Assembly: GCA_000727475.1 (NCBI GenBank)
Contig: KL647302.1
Span: 2,767,877 to 2,831,876 of the forward strand
Direction of reading: 5' to 3'
From: Sarcocystis neurona
Taxonomy: Eukaryota > Apicomplexa > Conoidasida > Eucoccidiorida > Sarcocystidae
DNA length: 64,000 bases
How positions within the stretch are numbered: position 1 is the stretch's first letter; each line of letters begins with the position of its first letter. Positions 43,855-55,800 of the stretch are shown here, piece by piece. The position numbers were made by a program, and so were the translations under genes. The notes beneath the pieces were generated by a model. It saw only the letters and a list, made by a program, of their open reading frames with translations. It made no database searches and was not told the origin of the DNA.

Positions 43855-46800
43855 ATGGGACTGGCGTCGCCAATGCCTCTCTGCTCGAATACGTTCGTTC
43901 CGCGCGGCGTGTCGAAGATGCGGATGCAGTGGATTTTGCCGCGGCACGCCTACTTTTTGAAGGGCGAAGACTTTGCAGTGGCCGTCGCACTGCTGGACCT
44001 CGCGCTGTACGTCCTCGTCGGCACCGACGCGCTGCATTTCATGCCGTTCGAGTTCCACGCCGAGGGGGGCGCCGCCGCAGCCGGCGCAAGCAGCAGCAGC
44101 AGGGGGTCCGGAGCGGAGGGGGGGGGGGCGGGCCGCAGCGGGGGCGGCGGGCGGGGGGGCGACGGCGTCCCGTCCGCAGCTCCTGGGAAGGCGCTGTTCG
44201 CCCTCGTCGCCTCCGCGCTGCTGTTCATCGCTGCCCTCGTCTGCTTCGTCGTCGTGCGGGTGTTTCGAACCAGCAAGTACAAGGTGGAGAGCTACATCAT
44301 CCCTGCGCTGCTGGTTAGCAACATTGCGACGATCTTCTACATGCAGCTGCTGAACAAGCTCGCGGGGTTTCTCGCGCTGCAGCTTCCAGTCCTCATCTTC
44401 CTCGTCACCGGCTACCCCTACATTTGGCTCCTCGCCTTCCTGCTGGTCGGCATGGGCCTCGGCCTCACGGCGCAGTCCATCGTTTGTTCGGTCGTCCTCC
44501 ACACCAGCTGCCCGCCGTATCTCTGGGTGGACGCGGCGCTCTTCGCGCTGCAGGTCGTCTCCGGCAGCGTCGTCTACTTCTCCATCTACGAGCTCGGCAT
44601 TCTCGTCGTCCGCTACAAGCGACACCCCGCCCGCTACCTCGACGCCTTCGCAGACCTCACGACGCTGGACGCCATCGTCTTTTCTCCGATATTTGGCCTG
44701 GGGGCTGCGACGGCCGGGGCCCCGAGCGCGGCTTCTGCCTCTGCTTCTGCGGCGCCGAGTGACCGCGGCGCCCCGGCTTCTGCTGCTGCTGCCGGGGCTG
44801 CGGGTGCTGCTGCTGGGTCTGCGACGCCGGCGCCGCATCCGCAGCCCGCGCCGATGACGACGACCGGGACGACCACCACCCCGCGCTTCCTCGCCGCTTC
44901 GGCTGGTGGCGGCTACGCGTATCCCTCTGCGTTGCTGTATGCGTCCGCGCACCAGCGCATCCTGGGGGGCGGCAGCACGGAGGACGCGTCCCTGGCCGCT
45001 GCTGCTGCTGCGCACCACCGCCATCTGCAGCAGCACCTTCTGGCCACCAGCGGGAGACTGCCCCCCGGTTCCCTCTCTCCGGCCTCCTTCGCACTCGGAG
45101 ATAACGCCACCGGCCGCAGACTTGCCAAGAAGGACGGCCTCGCCTTGCTGCACAGCTCCCCAGCGTCCTTCGTCCCTCCGGCTCCGCGCAGCACCGTCGC
45201 GGCACTCACCTCGGCCGCTGCTGCTGCTGCTGCATACCCGTCCTCTCCGTTGTTCCCTCTTCTTGCGCCTGCCGCTGCTGCTGCTGCTGGCTACGCGTCC
45301 CCAGGCGTCGCTCGGCAGCAAGTCGCCAAGAGCAGCAGCGCCGGGGGCTCGCCCTACGCTGCCGCCCTTGCGCGTCTAGGTCCTGCTGCTGCTGCGCCGC
45401 CAGTTTTCTCCCAGTACAGATCAAGCGACCAGCGGTTCGCTTCTGCCGCGCCGCGGTCGGCAGCATTTTTCAGTCTGTCCCACGCGGCGAGCAGCGGAGG
45501 CGGGCCTGCAGGAAGTGCCGGTGGTCGCAGTGCTGCGCCTTTCTTGCCTTCGGCTGCCCGTTTCTTGCCTGGTGGGGACATGCAGGTTAACAGCAGTAGC
45601 GTGGCGGCGCTTTCTGCGCCCGCTGCTGCGGGCCCGACGCCCCTTTCTTCTGCCTCTCCTTCTCTGTCCCCTCCTGCTGCAGCAACAGCAGGATGGTACT
45701 CCGCAGACGGTGACGGCGGCGCTGCTGCGGCATCTGATGCTGCTGCTGCTGCTTCGTTTGCCGCGGTGGGGTCGGCAACAGGGGGAGAAATAGCAGCAGG
45801 AGAAGAAGCGCCGAGTCTTCGGAGCGGCGGCGTCGGCGGCGCAGCAGGAGCGCGAGCAGGCACGTGGGGGGCGGCGGAAAGAAGTGTCTCCTTTGCTGCC
45901 GGCAGCTCTGGGTCTTTGTTTAGATCGCCCTTCTCCTTTCGAAAGGCCGGCAAACACGGGAGGGAGAAAGACGAGGTTTTGCAAAGGTCCGGGGGCGGGA
46001 GTCAGAGAACATGTCTGCTGCAGACCGTCCCCAACCCAGGTGCCACCCCGCCCTTCTCCTCGGGATCCCCTCCTTTTCCTGCTGCTGCTGCTCCTGCTCG
46101 CAGAGAGAGACTTCGTGTTGTTGCTGTGGAAGACGGGGAGGCCGCTGCGGCCGAGGACGAGGAAGAGGAGGAGGAGGAGCGTGTGGTGCGTCCCCGAGAG
46201 GCTGCTGCTGCAGCTCGCGTTCGTGCTTTTCCTCCCCCAGATGCTGCTGCTGCAGCAGCTGCCGCGGACGACGCGTCCCGCTACTGCAGCAGCTGCAGAC
46301 TGGAACGGAGGAACAGCAGCAGCAGTGACCTCACCAGCAGAAGAACGAGACACTGCGACCGCAGCTGCGCTGGGCGGAGATGCAGCAGCAGCGGCAGCGG
46401 GCTGCGGAGAAGCAGCAGCAGCGGACTGCGGAGAAGCAGCAGGAGCGGGCTGCGGAGAAGCAGCAGGAGCGAAGGAGGTGGTATTGTGGGGGCAGGCCGC
46501 TACGGCGGCGGCTTCCTCAGCGAGAAGGCGGACGACACTGCAGCAGCAGCGACTTGCCCGCAACCTGCGGCAGAAGGAGGAGGAGCTGCGTTTTCTGGTT
46601 TTTTTACTGCAGCTCGTCGCCGTACAGCAGCAGCAACAGCAGTAGCAACAGGTGAGAGCTGTGACGCAGCAGCAGGACCAACAGCAGCAGGGGACAGAGA
46701 CGCTGCTGCAGCACCCGAAACAGCAAAAGGAGGAGAAGATGCTACGTCGAGCGGCGCAGAAGCCGCACTTGTGCAGGTGGAGGAGGGGAAGGCGGCAGGC

Positions 46801-49800
46801 GCGTTTTTAGAGGAGCAGCGGCAGAAATTTGCTGCGCCGGCTTTTGCAGGCAGAAGGCGAAGCAGTCACATGCAACAGGGGGCTGCAGCAGCAGCAGGAG
46901 CATCGTCAGTCAGAACTCGTGGAGGTGGAGTGGCTGGTGCAAGCAACGGCCATGGGAGAAGAAATTCTGCTGCTGCGTGCGGCTGCCACAGCTCTCTGCC
47001 AACGTACTGCAGCAGCCGGAGAGAGACTGCTACGTCGCAGAGCGAGCAGCAAGAGGTGCAGCAGCGCGCTGCTGCCTTCTCGAGAGCGTGCAGCGGCAGC
47101 TGGTGGAGCGGCAGCACGGGGGCGAGCATCCGCAGCAGCAGCAGTTTCGACGGATCTGCTGCTGCTGCTGCAGCGGCAGCTGAGCAGGCGGATGGTTTTG
47201 TAGCAGCAGCAGCAGCGCCCGCAACAGCGGCAGTAGGGAGCTTCCGAGCAGCAGCGAGAGCCGCCGGCCGCTCCGCAGCAGCGCACACGGCAGCAGTGCA
47301 GCAGCATGCAGGGAGCAGATACGAGGAAGCAGTAGGAGCAGCAGGAAGAAGACGAGAAGCAGCACGGGCTGCGACGGGAAGTGCGGGAGCCGATCGTTTT
47401 GCTGCTCGAGGCGGAGGAAACGGGGAAGGAAGAAGAGAAGCAGCAGCCGCAGCAAAAGGACAGCACCAGCAGCACCAGCAGCCAAGCGAGTCGTACCCAA
47501 GCATGGCAAAATTGATGAAGTATCACCGACGTTGGTATTTTCAGCAGCTGCAGCACTTCCGACGCACATCACACAAGTTCAAAGACGACCAGTGGGGAAG
47601 TGACAGCAGCAGCAGCAGGTCGACAAAGGAGGAGAGGATGGAGCGGCGAGGTCCGAAGAGGAGAACTTTCGGCTGCGAGAGACGGAGACGCAACAACGAC
47701 AGCAGCAGCAGCAGCAGGAGCAGCGACAGCCGCAGTAGCAGCAGCCCCGACAGCAGCAGCAGCAGCATCGGCAGCAGCAGCAGCATCGGCAGCAGTTTCT
47801 ACAGCAGAAGAGACAGCAGCGTCAGCTGCAGCAGCGGAAGCCGCGAACACCACCGTCGCAGCGCACACGCCTTCCGCAGCAGCAGAATCAGCCGTAGAGG
47901 CTGCAGTGGAGCGGACAGGAGTGCTGGTGCCGCCTCGGGAAGATTTGCTCCTTTGGGGAGGAGGAGCAACAGCAGCAGCAGCGGATCCTGCGACGTCCGG
48001 AGGGGAGGACAAGGGAGAAGAGGAGGAGCAAGAAGAAGCAGCGACGACGCCAGCAACACCGACGGCTCCACACCGCGCAGCAGGTGCGACAGCAGCAGCA
48101 GATTTTCGAGCAGGAGCAAACTGCTAAGCTGGTTCACCGGCTGGGGCGACGCAGATCGAAGCAGCACACAGCGGAGGGGGCAGGAAGAAGAGCAGGAAGA
48201 AGAGCAACAAGGACAGCAGCAGGAGATGCTGCCCCGGGTGTTGAGAACTGAGACCCTGCCGCAGGCCGCGGCGCCGCCGTCTGTGCGAGGAGGAAGAGAA
48301 TTGCTGCGCCGCAGCGCCAGCAACAGCAGCTGCAGCAGCAACTTCGACGGCAGCCGCGATGACACGTCACTTGGACGACTCCGAACAGCAGGAGCAGCAA
48401 CGAGAGAGAAGTCCGGCAGAGCAGCAGAGGCGGCCGGAGTCGAAGCTGCAGGAGATTGGCTGCAAATGAGGAGAAACGTTGCTGGGCAGAAGCACGGAGA
48501 GGATAAGCGTCGGGACGCTTCCGGCTCTGCTGCTGCGGGGCCTGTGAAGTGGAAGCGGCCGTCTGCGTCGTCTGCCTCAGTCTCTCCATCGTCGCGCGCT
48601 CGCCGCGAGGATCGAACACGTAGAGAAAGAAGCAGCAGCAGCGGAAGCCAGGGAAGCGTGCCCGGTCCTGTTGCTGCTACGAGACGTGCTGCTGCGACGC
48701 GTGCTGCTGGAGCTCGTTTTCCTGCGTTTCCTGCGCGTGTATTTTTCCAAACGTTCCTCAACTCCGTGCGGAGGGCGAAGGCCTCGGCGCGAGGGCAGCC
48801 ATATGCGCTGCCTCTTTTTGTTGCATCAGGTCCCCCCGCCGCCGGGCGAGCAGCAACAGCAGCAGGAAGCAGCCCTCCTGCGGCAGCGACACCAGGCAGA
48901 CAGCCAGCAGCACGAGGTGGGTTGGCTGCAACAGACTCTGCTAGAGTAGGAAGAAGCGCGGCAGCCCCAAGGACGGCAAGAGCAGCAACAGCAGGAGGAG
49001 GAAGTACTGCAGAGCATGCAGCAGGCTCGACGCCATTTTTACAACGGCGTAAGGCGCGTGCAGCAACTTTTGCTGCTGCCACAGACGTGGCGACTGCTGG
49101 TGCTGCGTCCCGTCTGTCTTTTCCGCAGTTTGCTGCCGCACGTGACGCTGCTGAAGCCTCTGCTGCGGCTGCTGGGTCCTTTTATGCTGACCCAGATGCT
49201 GCTCTCTTCTGCAGTAGTCCTGCTGCTGCTGCCCAGTATCGTCGGGCTGCTGCTGCTGCAGCAGGACAGGAAGAAGCTCGTCCCGCTGCTGCGGCAGCGT
49301 CTCGTGCCACCCCGGCTGCCACTGCAAGTCGCGGTGCTGCTGCTGCAGCTTCTTCTCTTGGCACGGGTGTTGTCGCTCGTGACGCTGCGTCTGCTGCTTC
49401 TCCGGCGTTGCCTCCTTGGCTGCAGCAGCCTTCCCGCCACCCCGGCATGGCGGCGCCTCGTGCAGCAGCTGCAGCAGGAGGAGCAGCAGCAGCAGCGGGA
49501 CGTGGAGACTTTGGAGGAGCGAGGGTTGCAGCAGCGGGAGCAGCGACTGCTGCTGCTGCCCGTGGCGGATGGAGAGCGATTCCTCCGTTGTTCTTCAGCA
49601 GCAGCAGCGGGCGGAGTCTGGTGGGGGCCAGATACCTGCGTTTTGTTCTCCCCTTCCTGCCGCCCTTCCCGAATACTGCTGCACTGCTGCCTGCTGCTGC
49701 TCCTGTCGACGTGGAACTGGGAAGGATCACTCCACAAGAGCAGCAGCCGCACGCCGAGCAGCAGCAGCGGCACGCGCAGGACGTGAAGGAGCAGCAGCAG

Positions 49801-52800
49801 CAGCAGACTGCGCTGCGGTTGGTGCGTGCGTCTGCAGAGGCGGCGGGCAGCAGCAGGGGAAGCAGCAGAGAGAGCTGGAGCGGCGGCGGACGAAGAAAGA
49901 GAAGAAGCAGCAGCAGGAGACGGAAGGCAGCCGTGCAGAGCAGCCGCAAAGCAGCAGCTTGGGGTGTCCTGCGGAGCAGCGGAGGAAGGGGCAGCCACAG
50001 GCAAGAGTACGAGAGCCACACAACTGCTGCAGCAGTCCCCCGCCGACCCTACAGCCGCCTCAGCAGTAGGAGGGGCGGAGACAGCAGCAGCAGCAGCACA
50101 GGCGTGGAGCGCGGGGGAGCAGAAGACGTGAAAAGTGAACGGCGACGAAGACAGAGGAGGAGGAGAAGCAGAAGCGGGGGGCACAGAAGGACGCGAGAGG
50201 AGCACAGGACCCACCACCATGGCAGGCGGGAAGAGCAGCAGAAAAGACGCTCGTGGAGAGACGAGACCCCGGCAGCAGAGCAGCAGCATGCGTCGAATGC
50301 GCAGCGCTTCGCGTTTTCCTCGCGTGTGGGAGACAGCAGCAGCGCAGAGCAGCAGCAGCAGAAGAACGGGCTGACGCACAGACGCAGACGAGGAACCGCG
50401 GAGAAAGTGGTGGAGAAGAAGCAGCAGCAGCAGAAGCAGAAGCAGCAGCGGCAGCAGGTGAGTGTGTGGGAGCAGCTCTTCTGCGCGCGACGACGGCGGC
50501 AGCTGTCGAAAGAAGAAAAAAGAAGCAGCAGCAGCAGTTTGAGTAGGAGCAGGAACAGCAGCAGCAGATCGAGCAGCATTCTTCGCGGGGTGGCGCGACT
50601 GTCTCCGATCGATTTGCTAGAGGCAGATGACGACACTTCTCTGTCGACGCTGCTGCACAGCAGCCGCAGCAGCAGCCGCGGCACGAGGAACGGCAGCAGC
50701 AGCGTGAGCAGTGGAGGCAGCAGCGGCGGCAGCAGGAGCGACAGCAACAGCGGCAGCAGCAGCAGCGAGCGTTCAGGAACGGAGGAGGACTTGGCAGGCG
50801 CAGAGGAGGAAGCTGCAGCACGGCGTTTTTTTGAGGAGTCTGCTGCCGCTGCTGCTGCTTCCTCAGCTCGGTTTGCTGCGCTCTCTGCTTCCTCGGTGTA
50901 CCGCAGCGACGCCTGCGGCGGCAGCGGGGGTCTTCGACAGCGCAGGGCCAGGAGCAGCAGAAGCGACGTTGCTGCAGCAACAGCAGCTGGTGCTCCTCCT
51001 CCTCCTTCTCTGCTGCGCCACCGTCAGCGGCAGCAGCAGGCCAAGGAGACGCAGCTCCATCGCGCAAGTCTCACCGAGTTTCACGCTGCTGCTGCTGCTG
51101 CTCGCTCTGGCGCTGCTGGTGCAGGGGCTGCTACCGCTTTGGCGAGGACAGGCCCCTGCCTGCTCGGCAGCAGCAGCAATAGCAGTTTTTTCAGCAGCAG
51201 CAACGAGACGGCCGGTCGCAGAGCGTCAAGGAAAGCAGCAGCGGCAGCGACAGGTGCAGCAGCAGGACGAAGAGAAGCAGATGCCGGTGGGGATTTCTTC
51301 TCGCCAGGAACAGCAGCAGCGGCAGAGATGGGGGGCCTCTTCTCCTCGCGCTTAGCTGCGGCAGGTCGCACCGACACCATTGCCAACAGCAGGCCAAGCC
51401 TTGCTGCTGCGACCGCTTCTTCTTCTGCCGAAGTTCGTGCCGCGCTTTCTTCGTCGTTTTCTTCGTGTGGGGACTTCCTTGGTGGCTCCAGAAGAAGAAG
51501 CAGCGGCAGCAGCAGCAGCGCGGCAGTATCACAGAGAGACCGCGCAACAGACGCCCCGACAGCAGAAGCAGCTGCAGCACATGCAACAGCAGCAGCAAGA
51601 GAAGGAGCAGCAGCAGCAGGCAGCCGTGTGGAAGTGACTGAAGGAGCAGCAGTTCTGCAGACAACGCGAAGGAGGACTGCTTTCTCGGGAAGCAGCAGCA
51701 GCAGCGACGTTGGGGAGATAGAGGAAGCAGAGGAGCAGCAGCAGGTCGCCGGGACGTGCCTTCGGCAGCGGCAGAGCAGCAGAAGAGCAGCTCAGCGTGA
51801 AAAAGACGAATGCCAGAACTGGCATGTAGCAGTGCCTTGCGGTACGCCAGGGGATTCCCGGGAGGAAGTGAAGCAGCAGGTCGACGGGACTGCAGGTGCT
51901 GATGCCGCGGCTTCATCCGCCGCTGCTGCTGCGGCTGCTATTGCGAGAGACGAATATGAGCGTTGTCTGTCGCTATCGATGCACTCTCCATTCGAGACGG
52001 ACAGCGAAGCCGAGGCGGAGGAGCAGCAGCAGCAAAGACGCGCCGCGGCTGCTGCTTCACATCTGCGACGGCCGTTCCTGCCGGCTCTAACTGCTGCTGC
52101 TGCGATCCGCTATCGCCGACAACGCACCGCCGCCGCAGCTGCTGCTGCTGCTCATCGTTCGGCAGCGTCTCTCCGCAACCACCGCGGCGATTTCTTCGCT
52201 GCTGCGGGTGTTGCAGCAAAAGGAACTGCTGCTGCTGCAAGACGAACGGCCGCGGCTGCTGCGGGGAAAGTGGCTGCTGCTGCGGGAAGAACTGCTGCTG
52301 TTCTCGGGAAGACGGTTGCTGCTGGTGGGGGGAGCAGTGCTGCCGCCGGCAGGGCCCGTGCTGCTGGTGAAGCTCGTCGTTTTTCTGCTGCTGCTGAAGT
52401 AGAAACGGGTGTCAGCGAGACTTTGCCTACCGGTGGAAACGCCGCTGCTGCTAGCTCTGCTGCTGATGCTGTTGAACGAAGGATGAGGAGGAGGAGCTGC
52501 AGCGACGCAGCAGCTGCTGCTGCTGCTGTGTCGGGCATGGCGGTACCGCGCGATCTGCCTCGGGTTGAAGAAGAAGAAGAGGAAGGCAGCGACTTGACGA
52601 AGAAGAAGCAGCAGCAGCGTCAGCGGCCTTCTGCTGTGGATGCAGTAGCACCAACAGCAAGAGAACTTGCAGCACCCGCAGGAGGAGAACCTTCAGCAGC
52701 AGCACCAGCAGCAAGAGAGGTTGCAGGAGGAGCGGTTGCAGCAGGAGAGGCTGCAGGAGCAGTACCAGCAGCAGGAGAGGTTGCAGCAGCAGCACCAGCA

Positions 52801-55800
52801 GCAGGTGAGCTTGCAGCTGCAGCGACGGAAGAATTTGCAGCAGCACCAGCAGGTGACGCGTCGGAGTGTGAAGTTTGCGAGAGGAAGCGGTCATGTCTTT
52901 ATCGAGATGAGAAGCAGCACGGAGCATCCCCTCGCCTCGAGGAAGGAGCAGCAGCAAGAGAGGAGGCAGCAGCAGCCCGCGACAGAGCAGCAGCAGGAAG
53001 CGTTGCAGCGGCGGTAGAAGCATTGGCAGCAGGAGGAAGACCCGCAGCAGAAACAGCAGCAGCAGGAGGAAGACCCGCAGCAGAGACAGCAGCAGCAGGA
53101 GGAAGAGACGCAGCAGAAACAGCAGCAGCAGGAGGAAGAGGCGCAGCAGCGGGAAGAAGAAGTATGACAGCGGGCGTCGCAAGCAGCAGTTCGAAAGAGC
53201 AGAAAAAGCAGCAGCAGACGTCTACCGCAGCCTTGACGGAGAGACAGTGGCCAGAAACTTCTGCTGTTGCTTCTTCTTCTTGTTTCCCTCCTCCTGCGGC
53301 GGTGTGGGGTGCCGGCGGTGTGGCTGCGTCTGCGGATCTTGCTGCTGCCACACGTCCCGCTGCCGCGGCAGATGATGCGGCTGCTGCTGCCGTCTCGCCG
53401 GCTGCGGCGCCTGCTGTTCTTGGCGCTGAAATTGCAGCCGACACTGGTGCTGCTGCTGCTGCGGTTGTCGAGCCGGAAGAAACTTCCAAGGAGAGAGGAG
53501 CAACGCGCTGCCCGGCCCGAAGCAGCAGCAGGAGCAGCCGCGGCAGTGACAGCAGCAGCAGCCGCAGAAACAGGAGCTGCAGCAGCAGCAGCAGCAAGAG
53601 AACGGCGACGACCACGTCCCAGCAGCTGTCTTCCCGTGAACGAGTAAATCCGCTGCAGGAGCAGCAAATGCAGCAGCCGCAGGAGGCTCGACAGCTGCAG
53701 CAACGGCGCAGGCAAGAGCAGCAGCCGAGGTCGGGTTCCCCAACACAGCAGCAGCAGTTGCACCGAGTGCAGCCCCAGCAGCAGCAGCAGCCAGAGGAAA
53801 GGGCTGTCTGGGGGTTGCTGCGCGAGGACCCAGGAGGCAGCAGAAGCCGTTGCAGTTCAGGGAAAACGGCAGAAGCAGCAGGAAAAGAAGGTTCACCAGC
53901 AGCAGCGGACGCGGCAACAGGAGCATCGCCAGCAGCAAGGCAGCGAGACAGGCGTGGCGTAGTGGGACAGGGTGACCTGCTTCTGCCGTCGCGTTGCAGT
54001 GTTCAGCAGAACGGCAGTTTCGGCGACAGGGCCGCTTGGGCGCCTTCGCGAGGCACTGGGGGTGGTGCTGCTGTTGCTACTGCCACGGATGCTGCTGGTG
54101 CTGCTGTTCCCTTTCCTCCTCCGCCTCCCCCTCTGCGCGTGGCTGCTGCTGCTGAATCGAGGCCGGAAGGGTACTGGCTGCCGCAGCAGCGAGAGACGTT
54201 TCGAGCTCTGCAGTGCACCAGTCCTCCGACCAGCTGCAGCAGTAGAAGAGAAAGCGACTGCTGCAGCCTCTGCATGCGTCACAGCAGCAGCGGGGTCTGC
54301 ATGCACGGGAGGAGCAGCAGCACTGAAGAAGAAGTGAGTCCGCTGCGAGCGGGTCGTCCTCGCCCGACCAGCAGCACCAGCAGCAGCAGCAGAGCCTTGT
54401 GCGGGTTCCCTGCAGGGCCGAACTACTCTGCTTTTGGAGTTGCTGCAGCAGCCGAGGAAGAAACGGAGCAGCAGTGGGCGCAGCAGCAGTGGGCGCAGCA
54501 GCAGCAGCGGGAGCAGCGGCAGCGGCGGGAGGGGGAGAATGCTGGTGTGCGCGCGTCGCGTCGGCGTCCTTCGGGTGCTGCTGCTGCTGCTGCAGCAGGG
54601 GAGAGGAAGGCTGTGACAGCTGCCGCAGCAGAGCCTGCGTTTGCGGCGGCTCCTGCACCCGCGGCGTCGCCGCGGCGCCCGCAGCAGCAATCCCAGGCGA
54701 GAAAAGACGACCAGCAGAAGGAACAGCTGATCAACGAGGAGAGGGAAAAGGAGCAGAGACGTCGCAGCAGCAGCAGAGTGCGCGACCGGTTGCCGTCCTT
54801 CCTGCAGAAGACCTCTCTAGTAGGAGGACCGGGCAAGGAACAGCAGCGACAGGAGGAGCAGCAGCTCCGACGGTGGCGTGGTGAGGAAGTGTCGTATGGG
54901 CAGCAGCAGCAACAGCAGCAGCGGGACGTGTCTGAGGGAGTTCTGTCGCAGCTGAAGGAGGAGGCCGAGGAGTCGCTAGAGCAGCAAGAAGAGGAAGAGG
55001 CGGGGGACGACACTTTCCGCGTGAGCTCTCCTTCGGGCCAGAGAGGAGCAGCAGCTGGCCGCGCGGCTTCGACCACGTGGCCGCGAGAGCAGAGCGCGTG
55101 GTCGCATGTCTCGCGTTCTCCTGGCAGTGCTGCTACAGCTGCAGCGGCGTCTCGTCTCCGTGCTGCTGGGGCTCCTGCTGCTGCTGGTGCTGTGGCGCGC
55201 GGTCGAGACGCCGGCGGGAAGGCGGCCGCGGCGGTGGGAGCGACGGAGGAGGGGAAGAAGAAGAAGCCGAGGAGGGCAGAGGAACGGCGGAAGAGGCGGA
55301 CGCTTTCCTCTCGAGAAAGTGGTTCGTTTGTGGGGTCGGGGTCGCCGCGTCGACCGCGTGTGGAGGCGCAGCAGCAGCGCAGCTGGCTCGGGCAGCTAAC
55401 ACTGCGGGGTCGCGAGGCCGCAGCGAAGGGCAAAGCCGCCGTCGCCGCAGTACGGCGGAGACGCACACGGAGCGGAGTAGAAGAATCGTCAGACGAGGGG
55501 GTGGGACGACGAGGAGCCCCGCGGAAGAGCGCGAGCAGCAGCAGCCGAAGGGGACGGCGGGGAGGAAGCAGCCGCAGCAGCAGCGCAAGAGAGGCGCTCG
55601 CACGTGGAGCCGGCGGCGCATCGTCGATGGCGGCGGCGGAGAGTCGCAGAGGCGGCAGTGGCGTCGGGCGGCAAGGGACGCGCGGCCGACGGGGAAGCAG
55701 CAGCAGCAGCAACCGGCTGCTGCTTGGCTCCGCTTCGTTTTCTCGGTCTCGGGCTCCGGCGCCGCAGGGGGGGGTGGGACGGGCGCAGCAGCAGCAGGGG

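Noticed and set aside
42832..45321. 829-codon minus-strand open frame
   Set aside because: It is antisense to the start of the giant gene and upstream GC-rich DNA. Its length follows from CTG/CAG composition; the protein is Arg/Ser/Gln low complexity, and the plus strand here encodes clear membrane segments.
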